Below, piece after piece: positions 50,069 through 58,474 of a stretch of DNA of 64,000 nucleotides; the stretch's first letter is position 1; each line of letters begins with the position of its first letter. Below the pieces are notes generated by a model. The model worked only from the letters and a program-made list of their open reading frames with translations, was not told where the DNA came from and did not search any database. The stretch comes from Nocardia blacklockiae (GTDB lineage Bacteria > Actinomycetota > Actinomycetes > Mycobacteriales > Mycobacteriaceae). The position numbers and the translations under genes are program-made. The stretch covers positions 496,001-560,000 of the forward strand of contig NZ_JADLRJ010000003.1 in NCBI RefSeq assembly GCF_015477355.1. Reading direction: 5' to 3'.

Positions 50069-52024
50069 ATGGAACCTACTGCCAAGCAGCGTGCGGCGCT
50101 CGGCATGATTTGCGATACGTTCGTTCCCGGCGACGGCTTGACGCTGCCGTCGGCCTCGGAACTCGGTGCGGTGGACACCGTCTTCCAGTTGCTGAGCCGC
50201 AATCCGCGCGAGGCGGAGCAGCGGCAACTGGCCACACTGCTCGATCTCTGGGACTCGCGACTGGTCGGCGCGTTCACCGGCAGCGGCCTGCGCCGCTTCT
50301 CCACGCTGTCGCAGGCGGAGCGGGAGCGGGCCCTGCTGCGGCTCGGCGATTCCCGCCTGCCCGCGGTGCGCGCGGTCTTCCAGGCGCTCAAGCAGGCCTC
50401 GCTGCTGGCCTACAACGCCACCCCGGGCCCCACGGGAGTCAACCCGCTGTGGAAGGAGATCGGCTACGCGGCGCCCCCCGGCGCGGTGCAGAATGCCCCC
50501 GCGCCCGCGCTGACGCCGCAGCGGATCACCGAACCCGACACGCTGACCTGTGACGTCGTGGTGGTCGGGTCGGGCGCCGGCGGCGGCACCGCGGCCGCCG
50601 TGCTCGCCGAGGCCGGCCTCGACGTCGTGGTGCTGGAACGCGGAAACTACTACGACGACCGGGATTTCGGCCGCGGCGAACTCGACGCGCTGCGACATCT
50701 CTACGCGCCCGGCCCCTCCGCCTCGGCCGAGGGCCAGATGACATTGGTCGCGGGCACGTGCCTCGGCGGCGGGACCGTCGTGAACTGGAGCACCTCGCTG
50801 CCGACTCCCGACAGCGTCCGTGCCGAATGGGCCGAACTCGGGGTGCCGCAGTTCGCCGAGGCGGAGTTCACCCGTGCCCTGGAGACCGTGCAGCGCCGCC
50901 TCGGCGTCAACGACCGCCGATCTCCGCTCTCGGCGCGCGACGCCGTCCTCGAGCGCGGCGCGCAGGCGCTGGGCTGGGCGGTGGATACCTTGCCGCGCAA
51001 CGTGACCGACGCCTGCGACGCCGGAGTCGAGTGCGGCCGCTGCGGTTACGGATGTCGGCTCGGCGCCAAGCAGTCGGTGACCAAGACCTGGCTGTCCGAC
51101 GCCGCCGCCCGCGGCGCCCGCCTGGTGATCGACGCCGACGTGCGCAGCATCACGGTGAAAAACGGTAAGGCCGAGGGTGTTTCGGCCCGCACCTCCGACG
51201 GTGTCGAGTTCCGGGTGCGGGCCCGGGCGGTGGTGGTGGCCGCGGGCGCGATCCATACCCCGGCGCTGCTGCGCCGATCGGGGTTGCGCAACAAGAACAT
51301 CGGCCGTTATCTGCGGCTGCACCCCGCCGCGGTGGTCTTCGGCGTGTTCGACGAGGAGATCCGCCCGTGGGAGGGCGGCATGCAGGCGCGGATCTGCCGC
51401 GAGCACGCCGACCTCGACGGCCGCGGCTACGGCGTCATCTACGAGACCGGACCGATCAATCCCGCCCTCGCGACCGGCTTCATGAGCTGGCGTGGATCGG
51501 CCGAATTCCGTTCCACCATGCTCGATTTCGCGCACTCCAACGCCGTCGGCGTGATCACCCGCGACCGCGACCACGGCACCGTCTCGGTGGACGGCGACGG
51601 CGAGGCGGTGGTGAAGTACCGGCTCTCCGAGCACGACGCCGGTCACCTACACACCGGGCTGGAGGGCTCGGCGAAGATCCTCGAGGCCGCCGGGGCGCGG
51701 CGCATCTTCTCGGGCCACCAGGCCGGGGTCTCCTACGAGCCGGGCAAACGCGGGTCGCACGCGGAGTTCGCGGCCGCCTGCCGGGCCGCCGGATACGGCC
51801 CCGGGCAGTGCTCGATGGGCGCGCTGCACATCATGGGCTCCGCGCGCATGGGCGGCTCGGCGGACACCTCGGCCACCAACCCTGACGGTGCCACCTGGGA
51901 TGTCGGGAACATCGTCGTCGCCGACGGTTCCTGCTTCCCGACCGCCTCCGGGGTGAACCCGATGGTGTCGATCGAGGCGATCGCGTACATGAACGCGAAA
52001 CGCCTGGCCGCCCAACTGATCTGA
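50069..52024 (+). CDS. GMC-family FAD alcohol oxidase (long-chain alcohol oxidase-like)
   Basis: A 651-residue glucose-methanol-choline oxidoreductase. An N-terminal helical region of about 155 residues precedes the FAD Rossmann motif VVVGSGAGGGTAAAVLAEAG near residue 165. GTCLGGGTVVNWSTSL is the second FAD segment, CDAGVECGRCGYGCRLGAKQ a cysteine-rich loop, and the C-terminal part ends in the active-site pattern HIMGSARMGG with ASGVNPMVSIEAIAY. The size and N-terminal domain fit the long-chain fatty alcohol oxidase branch or a cholesterol-oxidase relative. GGTGGAG precedes the ATG. It converges on the conservon genes over a shared hairpin. Confidence 0.9.
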   Translation: MEPTAKQRAALGMICDTFVPGDGLTLPSASELGAVDTVFQLLSRNPREAEQRQLATLLDLWDSRLVGAFTGSGLRRFSTLSQAERERALLRLGDSRLPAVRAVFQALKQASLLAYNATPGPTGVNPLWKEIGYAAPPGAVQNAPAPALTPQRITEPDTLTCDVVVVGSGAGGGTAAAVLAEAGLDVVVLERGNYYDDRDFGRGELDALRHLYAPGPSASAEGQMTLVAGTCLGGGTVVNWSTSLPTPDSVRAEWAELGVPQFAEAEFTRALETVQRRLGVNDRRSPLSARDAVLERGAQALGWAVDTLPRNVTDACDAGVECGRCGYGCRLGAKQSVTKTWLSDAAARGARLVIDADVRSITVKNGKAEGVSARTSDGVEFRVRARAVVVAAGAIHTPALLRRSGLRNKNIGRYLRLHPAAVVFGVFDEEIRPWEGGMQARICREHADLDGRGYGVIYETGPINPALATGFMSWRGSAEFRSTMLDFAHSNAVGVITRDRDHGTVSVDGDGEAVVKYRLSEHDAGHLHTGLEGSAKILEAAGARRIFSGHQAGVSYEPGKRGSHAEFAAACRAAGYGPGQCSMGALHIMGSARMGGSADTSATNPDGATWDVGNIVVADGSCFPTASGVNPMVSIEAIAYMNAKRLAAQLI

Positions 52025-52030
52025 CGACGG

Positions 52031-52078
52031 GCTCCGAGCGGTCAGAGCGTCTCCAGGCGACTCAGGACCGCTCGGAGC
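52031..52078. terminator. Bidirectional terminator hairpin between GMC oxidase and conservon genes
   Basis: GCTCCGAGCGGTC (52031-52043) and GACCGCTCGGAGC (52066-52078) are exact complements with a 22-nt loop. The stem begins 6 nt after the oxidase stop and overlaps the last codons of the convergent cvnC gene, so it can serve both directions. No T-run. Confidence 0.7.
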
Positions 52079-52416
52079 AGGTCGACGTCCCTGCTCGCGT
52101 CCGTCGTGGTGTCCGGCGACCGGTGGATCAGCCGGCCGTCGTCGATCAGGTCGCCGATCAGCACCTTGGTGAGGGTCAGCGGCAGGCCCAGCTGCGCCGA
52201 CACCTCGGCCACGGACTGCTGCACCCGGCACAGCCGCACGATGGCGGTGTACTCGGGTTCGGTGCGCCGCACCGGGAGCCCGACCGCCCCGTCGATCACC
52301 AAGGTCGTCGCGCTCAGTTCCGGTCGTGCCGCGCGGCCCCGGCCGCGCGTGACGGCATAGAGACGAACGAGGGGGCCGGCGTCCTCCTCGTACCAGGATT
52401 CGCGCGGGTAATTCAT
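52042..52416 (-). CDS. cvnC: DUF742 conservon protein CvnC
   Basis: A 124-residue DUF742 protein, third component of the conservon (Cvn) signalling set first described in Streptomyces. Family features are VRLYAVTRGRGRAARPEL, the winged-helix part LCRVQQSVAEVSAQLGLPLT and LTKVLIGDLIDDGRL. It overlaps cvnB by 4 nt (ATGA). The usual next gene, cvnD for a small GTPase, is missing: the GMC oxidase gene lies directly downstream on the other strand. The 3' end carries half of the terminator stem. Confidence 0.92.
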   Translation of the reverse strand: MNYPRESWYEEDAGPLVRLYAVTRGRGRAARPELSATTLVIDGAVGLPVRRTEPEYTAIVRLCRVQQSVAEVSAQLGLPLTLTKVLIGDLIDDGRLIHRSPDTTTDASRDVDLLRAVLSRLETL

Positions 52417-52829
52417 TGCTGTCTCGGGAAATTCGGCTGTCGGCGGGTGTCGACGGCGAGGTGGGCGCCCACCCGCTGCACGGTCTGATTCATCTCGTAG
52501 GCCACCATGCCCATGTCGGCGGTCTCCGACGCCAGCAGCGCCAGGCAGGCGTTCTCGCCGGCCGCGGTGATGAACAGCACGGCGCGGTCGAGTTCCACCA
52601 CGGTCTGGCAGACCCCGCCGGCGTCGAAGTGGCCGCCGGCGGTGCGGGCCAGGCTGTGGAAGGCCGACGCCATCGCGCAGAACCGTTCCGCGTCGGCCCG
52701 GTCGAGCTGGGCCGAATGGCCCAGCAGCAGGCCGTCGGTGGACAGCAGCACCACCGATCGGGCGCCGACCAGGCCGTCGATCAACTCGTCGAGCAGCCAG
52801 CCGAGGTCAGTGCGCTGGGAAGTGGTCAT
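52413..52829 (-). CDS. cvnB: Roadblock/LC7 conservon protein CvnB
   Basis: A 138-residue Roadblock/LC7-domain protein. TDLGWLLDELIDGLVGARSV and LLSTDGLLLGHSAQLDRADA start the domain; DRAVLFITAAGENACLALLA ends it. In known conservons CvnB associates with the kinase and GTPase components at the membrane. It overlaps cvnA by 23 nt and cvnC by 4 nt, a tightly coupled unit. Confidence 0.93.
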   Translation of the reverse strand: MTTSQRTDLGWLLDELIDGLVGARSVVLLSTDGLLLGHSAQLDRADAERFCAMASAFHSLARTAGGHFDAGGVCQTVVELDRAVLFITAAGENACLALLASETADMGMVAYEMNQTVQRVGAHLAVDTRRQPNFPRQQ

Positions 52830-55284
52830 CGTTGCCGTCTCCTCGGGATTGTTCGGTGGTGTCGGTGTCGGGGCGCGTGTGACGTCCCCGGCGGGTGCCG
52901 CCCTCGATGGCGGACATCAGGTTTCGCGCCTCGGTGGCGGTGCGCTGCCGCGGCGGCTCGACCACGGGCATCGCCTGCTCGTCCTCGACCGCGGTGGCCT
53001 GGCGGCGGCGGCGCGGCAGCGGCGGCCGGGTCGGCGCGGGCGGCTGGGATCGCGTGGTCGGCTGGGCGGGACGCGTGGGCGGAGGCCCGGTCATGGCGGC
53101 GCGGGGCTGCTCCGGTGGCGCGACGGCCACGCCCGTGCGCCCGGCCGGCTCGAACCACGACGACTGCGTGGCCGCCGCGCTCTCCGCTCCGCCGCCGTTC
53201 GCCGTGGCGGGTTCCGCCGTGGAATACCGGGTGCCCGCGAGCGCGGCGTACTCGCCCGTGGCCGGCTCGGCGGCCTCGACGGCATCGGGTCCGGCGGATT
53301 CGGTGAGCGCGGTGGGGATCAGCACGACCGCCCGGATGCCGCCGTAGACCGATTCGCCCAGGCGGATCGAGATCCCGTGGCGCGTAGCGAGTTTGGCGAC
53401 CACGAACAGGCCCAGGCGGGTGTCGCCGGTCAGTGCCGCGACACTGAAGTCGGGCGGCTCGGCGAGCATCCGGTTGCGCTCGGCGATCTCCTCGGCGGAC
53501 ATGCCCAGGCCCTGGTCGACGATCTCCACGGCCACGCCGCGCCCGACGGTCGTCGCGGTGACCTCGACCCGCGCCTGCGGTGGCGAGAAGGCGGTGGCGT
53601 TGTCCATCAGCTCGGCCATCAGGTGGATGAGGTCGGCCACGGCCTTGCCGGCGATATGCACCTCGGGGACCCGCCCGGTCTGAATCCTGGTGTAGTCCAG
53701 GCTTTCTCCGACCGCGCTGCGGATCATCTCGAGCAGCGGCACCGGCTTGCGCCAGCGGCGGCCCGGCTGCTCGCCGCCGAGGATGATCAGGTTCTCGGCG
53801 TTGCGCCGCGCGCGGGTGGCCAGGTGGTCGAGCTGGAACAGCAGCTCGAGCTGGTCGGGGTTCTCCTCGCGGCGTTCGGCCTGGTCGAGCAGGGCCAGTT
53901 GGCGGTGCACCGCGACCTGGCTGCGGTGGGCGATGTTGAGGAACACGGTGTTGACGCCCGCGCGGGTGGTCGCCTCGGCGACCGCGGCGGACACCGCGGC
54001 GACGTGGGCCCGGTTGAACGCCTCGGCCACCTGGCCCAGTTCGTCGGTGCCGAAGTCCAGCCGCGGCACCTCCGCGGTGGTGTCGACCGCCTCGCCCGCC
54101 TCCAGCCGCCGCATGATGTCGGGCAGCTGCTCGTCGGCGAGAGACAGTGTGTCGCTGCGCAATCGGCGCATGCGGCCGATGAACCGGTTGGCCAGCACCA
54201 GGGCCGCCACGAAGGCCAGCACGGCGATCAGCAGCACCGCCGCGCCGCCGGCCAACGACCGGGCGGCCGTGTCGTCACCCTGTTCGCGGGCGATGACGTG
54301 GGCGTCGCGGCTCTGGTCCTCCCACAACCGCAGCAGCGCCGAATTGACCTGACCGGACGCGTTCTGCCAGTCCGCGACGCCGATCGGCAGTTCGGGGGCG
54401 CGCGTGCCGGGCCGGGCGCGCGTGGAGTCCTCGGCCGAGACCGGGCCGCGCTGCATGATGGCGTCCTGCATGGCGGTGACCTGCTGCCAGGCGGGGCTGT
54501 CGGTGATCGACTTCAGCTGGGCCAGCCGCGCGCCCTTCAGCACGCCGCCCGAATAGGTGACCGCGCCGCGGAATTCGCCGACGTAGCGGTCGAATTCGGT
54601 GAGCTGCGCCGGGGACAGTTCGCCCACGATGAGCGCCAGCGCGCCCAGTGTGTCGGCCTTGGACAGCGCCTCGGCGGCCCGCAGCGGTTCCACGCCGTAG
54701 GCGAGTTCGATGGCGACGTCGGCGTCGGGCGCCACCCGGGCGGCCAGCAGCGAGGCCCCGACGATGGTCTCGATGATGCTGGTGAACGTCGCGAACACCT
54801 GCTCCGGCGGGGCCAGGCGGGCGTCCACGCCGTTGCGCAGCTGCGGCACCAGCGCGAAAAGCTTGTTGTAGCCCTCGATGTCGGACGCCGAGCCGTCGGG
54901 GTTCAGCTTGCGGGCCGCGTCGCCCTTGGCGATGACCGCGGCCAGTGCCTCGTCCGACTTCTTTCGCGCGGCGGGCATTTCGCGTTCGGCCTCGGCGTCA
55001 CCGGCCAGGTGCAGCACCGATAGTCGGCGCTCCTCCTCGAAGGCCTGCACCATCAGGATCGCGGGCGTCGTGGTGCTCGAGGCCAGGTCGGCCCATTCCT
55101 TCGCCTCCCGCCCGGATTTCACGAGATAGGACGCGGCGCCCACGCCGATCACCAGCAGCGTCGTGCTCGAGATGAGCACGATGGCCAGTAGGCGGACCCT
55201 GACGCTGACCCTGCCGCGTACCCCGCGGCGCCCCAAAATTGCTGGTCTCGAACGTTTTTTGGGCAGATTCGGCCCACTAGCCAC
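52807..55284 (-). CDS. cvnA: Nitrate-sensor-domain sensor histidine kinase CvnA
   Basis: An 825-residue membrane kinase. A first transmembrane helix (about 31-52), an extracytoplasmic NIT-type sensor of about 290 residues, a second transmembrane helix (about 345-367), HAMP, a dimerisation segment (LDHLATRARRNAENLIILGG) and an ATPase domain (ELMDNATAFSPPQARVEV, VDQGLGMSAEE, GLFVVAKLATRHGI) follow in order. The last 180 residues are a disordered Pro/Ala/Arg tail. This is the sensor of the conservon; no response regulator is encoded nearby, as expected. The GTG start has no good ribosome binding site, but a 21-codon frame with a strong one overlaps it. Confidence 0.92.
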   Translation of the reverse strand: MASGPNLPKKRSRPAILGRRGVRGRVSVRVRLLAIVLISSTTLLVIGVGAASYLVKSGREAKEWADLASSTTTPAILMVQAFEEERRLSVLHLAGDAEAEREMPAARKKSDEALAAVIAKGDAARKLNPDGSASDIEGYNKLFALVPQLRNGVDARLAPPEQVFATFTSIIETIVGASLLAARVAPDADVAIELAYGVEPLRAAEALSKADTLGALALIVGELSPAQLTEFDRYVGEFRGAVTYSGGVLKGARLAQLKSITDSPAWQQVTAMQDAIMQRGPVSAEDSTRARPGTRAPELPIGVADWQNASGQVNSALLRLWEDQSRDAHVIAREQGDDTAARSLAGGAAVLLIAVLAFVAALVLANRFIGRMRRLRSDTLSLADEQLPDIMRRLEAGEAVDTTAEVPRLDFGTDELGQVAEAFNRAHVAAVSAAVAEATTRAGVNTVFLNIAHRSQVAVHRQLALLDQAERREENPDQLELLFQLDHLATRARRNAENLIILGGEQPGRRWRKPVPLLEMIRSAVGESLDYTRIQTGRVPEVHIAGKAVADLIHLMAELMDNATAFSPPQARVEVTATTVGRGVAVEIVDQGLGMSAEEIAERNRMLAEPPDFSVAALTGDTRLGLFVVAKLATRHGISIRLGESVYGGIRAVVLIPTALTESAGPDAVEAAEPATGEYAALAGTRYSTAEPATANGGGAESAAATQSSWFEPAGRTGVAVAPPEQPRAAMTGPPPTRPAQPTTRSQPPAPTRPPLPRRRRQATAVEDEQAMPVVEPPRQRTATEARNLMSAIEGGTRRGRHTRPDTDTTEQSRGDGNDDHFPAH

Positions 55285-55342
55285 AGTTGATCCGTCCGTC
55301 CCCGAGTCCGTGCTCGCCCGGCCGCATCGGCATCGATCTCAC
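55277..55342 (-). CDS. Possible 21-residue leader ORF overlapping cvnA start
   Basis: The GTG at 55342 is preceded by GAGGAGG, about 10 nt upstream (complement of 55351-55358). The frame encodes 21 residues (VRSMPMRPGEHGLGDGRINC, then G) and stops at TAG 55279-55277, inside codons 2-3 of cvnA. Ribosomes ending here could restart at the weak cvnA GTG. Tentative; no homology evidence. Confidence 0.3.
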   Translation of the reverse strand: MRSMPMRPGEHGLGDGRINCG

Positions 55343-55589
55343 CGACGTGCCACCTCCTCTGCGCCGCCGTACCAGAACGGCGCATAACTTCTTCCGCCCA
55401 GAGGGTAACGAAAACATCGCGAACCGACCACGCTTCCCGTGCCGAAATCGCCGCCGGACCCGGCGAGCTTCCGTTCCTTCCGGGCGGAAAGGTGATTTCA
55501 TGCGTGAATCGGGTACATCGGGGCCGGGAGGTGCCGGCGTCGTACCCGGTATTCCCATGCGGTAAAGCACAATCCGAGGAGATCCGATT
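55343..55589. other. Divergent gap between cvnA and the secreted-protein gene
   Basis: The gap holds no convincing gene. CTTCCGCCC (about 55391) and GGGCGGAA (about 55483) are distant complementary arms. GAGGAG (55579-55584) is the ribosome binding site of the downstream gene. I could not place a promoter for either direction with confidence. Confidence 0.4.
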
Positions 55590-56213
55590 ATGCGTAGACC
55601 CCGCTTCACCCACCGCTTGGTCGTCACGGTCGCGGCCGTGCTGACGACCGCCGGGCTCGCGGCCGGGCCCGCCGCCGCCGACCCGGCGCCGGAGTGGACC
55701 GACGCCGTGCAGCGCCTGCACGCGGCCGCGGCCGGCAACCCGGCCGCCGAACAGGCCGTGGACCGCCTGGCCGCGCACCTGCCCGCGACCTTCGAGGCGG
55801 CGCTGCCCGCGCAGCCGTTCCAGATCCCGGCGCAGTCCGACATCGGCCGCGGCGCCGGCCCCGGCGTGTACGGCTCGGGAATCGCGCTCGGGCTGGACGG
55901 TTTCCGGTTCGGGTTCTTCGGCGGACCCGGCACCATCGCCCCCAACCAGAGCGGCGCGCGCCTGGATGTGGTGTGGCTCAACCTGTCCAACGGTCGCAGC
56001 GGCACCAACACCCTCGTCGAACACCAGGACATTCCGGTCGACACCACGATCCGCACCGGTGTCCTGGATCCCGGTCCCGGCATGATCGTGGCCGCCGTCT
56101 ACGGGACGCTGTGGCACCGCTGGCCGGTGCCGGTGAGCGACGCCAACCCCGACGGCTTCCAGTACCAGCTCGGCACCATCTCGGTCCCGTCGTTCGGCGC
56201 CGTCTACAACTGA
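55590..56213 (+). CDS. Secreted hypothetical protein
   Basis: A 207-residue exported protein of unknown function. Residues 1-30 are a Sec signal peptide: basic RRPRFTHR, hydrophobic core LVVTVAAVLTTAGLAAGP, and cleavage expected after AAA before DPAPEW. The mature part is rich in glycine and aromatic residues (GIALGLDGFRFGFFGGPGTI), has no cysteines and ends GTISVPSFGAVYN, suggesting a beta-rich fold, possibly in the cell envelope. Similar proteins are widespread in Nocardia and mycobacteria. GAGGAG precedes the ATG. A hairpin terminator follows. Confidence 0.75.
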   Translation: MRRPRFTHRLVVTVAAVLTTAGLAAGPAAADPAPEWTDAVQRLHAAAAGNPAAEQAVDRLAAHLPATFEAALPAQPFQIPAQSDIGRGAGPGVYGSGIALGLDGFRFGFFGGPGTIAPNQSGARLDVVWLNLSNGRSGTNTLVEHQDIPVDTTIRTGVLDPGPGMIVAAVYGTLWHRWPVPVSDANPDGFQYQLGTISVPSFGAVYN

Positions 56214-56222
56214 CGGTTCCCG

Positions 56223-56254
56223 CCGGTGCCCGGGCGCGCGGCCCCGGGCACCGG
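56223..56254 (+). terminator. Terminator hairpin after the secreted-protein gene
   Basis: CCGGTGCCCGGG (56223-56234) pairs exactly with CCCGGGCACCGG (56243-56254) over an 8-nt loop, beginning 10 nt after the stop codon. No T-run. Confidence 0.7.
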
Positions 56255-56367
56255 TAGTCGACGCCGAGCCTCGCGCGGGAAGCGCTTGTGCCGCAACGAT
56301 TTTCTCACCGACAGCCACGCGCGTCGCGGTGCCGCTCGTGAACAGCCCGAGCAGTGCGCCGACCGCC

Positions 56368-56928
56368 TCAGCGCCGGACGCGGTAGCGGATGTGGGTTGC
56401 CTGCGGTGTGTCGATCACCCGCACGATCTCCAACTCGGTCTCTGCCGGTAGCACGTCGAACATCCGGCGGCCGCGACCGAGGAGCACCGGGATCAGGTGG
56501 ATCTGCACCTCGTCCAGGACGCCGGCCTCGATCGCGCGCTGCGCCGTGTACGCGCCGCGAACCTGGACGTCGCGCTCGCCGGCGGCGGCCTTCGCCTGCG
56601 CCATCGCGCTCTCGATCCCGTCGTTCACGTACGTCACCAACGGATACCCCCACCGCGCGGCCGGGCTCGGCGGGCGGTGACTGGGCACGAAGATCGGCAG
56701 GCCGTTATGGGAGCCGCCCCAGTGATCCATGAGCTCGGCCGTCCGCCGCCCCGACAGCACCGCGCCCGCGGCGTTCCACTCGTCCTCGAATGCTCGGGCT
56801 ACCGCCGACTCACCGCCCGAACCGGCCCATCGGTGCAGCCGCTCGCCGTCCTCGCCGCCGAGGAAATCATCGGGGTCGGCGATGTACCCGTCGAGCGACA
56901 TCGACATGTCGAGCACCGATGCGGACAC
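56368..56928 (-). CDS. Dihydrofolate-reductase-family (RibD C-terminal-like) protein
   Basis: A 186-residue reductase-fold protein. SVLDMSMSLDGYIADPDDFL is the start typical of the YyaP/RibD-C group, then GAVLSGRRTAELMDHW, QVRGAYTAQRAIEAGVLDEV and IHLIPVLLGRGRRMFD. It is distinct from true FolA. Such proteins bind NADPH and act on unknown substrates. The GTG at 56928 follows AGGAGG by 5 nt, which settles the start although the frame is open further upstream. Confidence 0.9.
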   Translation of the reverse strand: MSASVLDMSMSLDGYIADPDDFLGGEDGERLHRWAGSGGESAVARAFEDEWNAAGAVLSGRRTAELMDHWGGSHNGLPIFVPSHRPPSPAARWGYPLVTYVNDGIESAMAQAKAAAGERDVQVRGAYTAQRAIEAGVLDEVQIHLIPVLLGRGRRMFDVLPAETELEIVRVIDTPQATHIRYRVRR

Positions 56929-57112
56929 TGCAACCTCCTGAGGTGTGAACACTTGCTTCGGTGAACTCACGCGAGTCCCGATATCTCCGGGAGACCGACG
57001 AAGTCCGTGGTCAGTTTCACCGAATAGGTACTGCCGAATCATCGGCAACGCATAGGCGTTCGAGCGCCGCAGGTGGCGCGACACCGAGGCCGCCGAACGG
57101 ATCTTCCGGCTG

Positions 57113-57874
57113 CTACGACTCCGCGGCGAACAGCGGGCCCGCTGCCGGGGAAGTGGCGGGTACGTCGAGTAGTCGCGCGGCGGCCCACAGGGTGACCTGG
57201 GTGGCCGTGAGCACCGGGCAGCCGGCGACGCGTTCGAGTTCCTCGGTCAGGCCGGCGGCGTGCAGGGCCGTCTCGGGGAGCAGGACGGCCTGTGCGTCGG
57301 GGTGTGCGGAGCGGCGGACCAGGTCCACGATGCGTTCCGCGGGCCAGGCCGCCAGCGCGCGATCGGAGCCCGCGGAGGCGTCGACCCGGCGCACGATCTC
57401 GGCGCCGGACTCCCGCACCCGCTCGACGAAATGGTTCGACAGCTCGGGGTCGTACACCGATGCCAAAGCGACTGTGCGCAAGGACAAGTGGCGGATCGCG
57501 CGCTGATACGCGTCCGTCGTGCTGGTGGCCGGTAGTCCCGTGACGCGACGGATGGTGCGCAGTTGTTCGGTCACGCCCGCCGCGCCGTCCAGGAAACTGG
57601 CGCTGGTCACCGCGAAGGCCAGCACGTCGACCTGACGGCCGGCGAGCGCGTCGGGCAGCACGCGCTCCAGATGCGCGGCCGAACCCAGCCGGCGCAGCGC
57701 GTCCGCGACCTGCTCGAGGGTCAGCGCGGCGAGATCGTCCACGTCGTCGGGCCACGGGATGTAGACCACGTCGACGTCGAGCGGGGGCCGGAGCCGCCCG
57801 GCGAGGTCGAGAAAGTCGTCCTCTCCGGAATCCGGGGTGGGATACAGCAAACCCACACGTCGTCCGTCGCTCAC
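57113..57874 (-). CDS. Asp/Glu racemase-superfamily protein lacking the catalytic cysteines
   Basis: A 253-residue protein with the layout of maleate isomerase/arylmalonate decarboxylase members: RRVGLLYPTPDSGEDDF at the start, then two pseudo-symmetric halves. The first catalytic position, usually a Cys-Thr-Ser motif, reads LAFAVTSASFLDG, and the second, usually Cys-Thr, reads VLLPETALHAAG. Neither has cysteine, so racemase or isomerase chemistry by the known mechanism is unlikely. It may be a decarboxylase-like or binding protein. The GTG start at 57874 has TAGCAT 8 nt upstream and no ribosome binding site. Confidence 0.75.
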   Translation of the reverse strand: MSDGRRVGLLYPTPDSGEDDFLDLAGRLRPPLDVDVVYIPWPDDVDDLAALTLEQVADALRRLGSAAHLERVLPDALAGRQVDVLAFAVTSASFLDGAAGVTEQLRTIRRVTGLPATSTTDAYQRAIRHLSLRTVALASVYDPELSNHFVERVRESGAEIVRRVDASAGSDRALAAWPAERIVDLVRRSAHPDAQAVLLPETALHAAGLTEELERVAGCPVLTATQVTLWAAARLLDVPATSPAAGPLFAAES

Positions 57875-57954
57875 AGGCGTGCATGCTAACGGAGGGCGGC
57901 CCGGTCGCGCCGTTGCCAGGGTTCCGGCGTGCCCGGGGACCGCCCCGTGACCGC

Positions 57955-58368
57955 TCAGGACGCCGCCACGTCCAGTACCCAGGTGACCCCGAACTTGTCG
58001 GTCAGCATGCCGTACAGCGGTGCCCACGCCGACGGCGCCAGCGGCTGGCGCACGGTCGCGCCCGCGCTCAATCCTGCCCAGTACTCGCTGATCTCGGCGG
58101 TCGCGTCGCCGCGCAGCGAGAGGAAGAAGGAGTTCTCGCCCCGGCTCCACGGTTGTCCCGCCGGGACGTCGTAGGCCATCACGCGAAAGCCGTTGCCCGC
58201 CACCACCTGACCCCACATCACGTGGTCCGCGTCGGTACCGTCCGGCACGTGCTGCGCGTCCCCGTAGGTGACCACGACCGTGTCCCCGCCGAGGACGGAC
58301 TGGTAGAAGGCCAGAGCCGCGCGGGCCTCGCCTCGGAAGTTCAGGTGGGTCACAGCGTCGACAGCCAT
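57955..58368 (-). CDS. VOC-family (PhnB/glyoxalase-like) protein
   Basis: A 137-residue vicinal-oxygen-chelate protein. THLNFRGEARAALAFYQSVL is the standard start of the PhnB-like branch, and LYGMLTDKFGVTWVLDVA its end. It probably binds a small metabolite; enzymatic activity is unknown. GAGGAG precedes the ATG at 58368. It is divergent from the second WYL regulator, with a perfect 12-bp dyad between them, so it is the likely target of that regulator. Confidence 0.88.
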   Translation of the reverse strand: MAVDAVTHLNFRGEARAALAFYQSVLGGDTVVVTYGDAQHVPDGTDADHVMWGQVVAGNGFRVMAYDVPAGQPWSRGENSFFLSLRGDATAEISEYWAGLSAGATVRQPLAPSAWAPLYGMLTDKFGVTWVLDVAAS

Positions 58369-58429
58369 CGAAGGCTCCTCTCGATTTCCGGTGTGCGGCG
58401 CTGCCGCGCCGCTGAAACCACGGTCGCAA

Positions 58430-58458
58430 GGGAAGAGGACAGGATGTGTCCTCTTCCC
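58430..58458. promoter_or_regulatory. Perfect 12-bp dyad, probable operator of the second WYL regulator
   Basis: GGGAAGAGGACA (58430-58441) and TGTCCTCTTCCC (58447-58458) are exact complements around GGATG. The dyad ends 4 bp before the -10 box CAGAAT (58463-58468), which ends 6 nt before the regulator GTG at 58475, so a bound protein would block RNA polymerase. Confidence 0.65.
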
Positions 58459-58474
58459 GGCGCAGAATGAATTC

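Noticed and set aside
55287-55565. A 92-codon plus-strand frame between cvnA and the secreted-protein gene.
   Set aside because: Its product is Pro/Arg-rich with no family features, it has no ribosome binding site, and it overlaps the start regions of cvnA.
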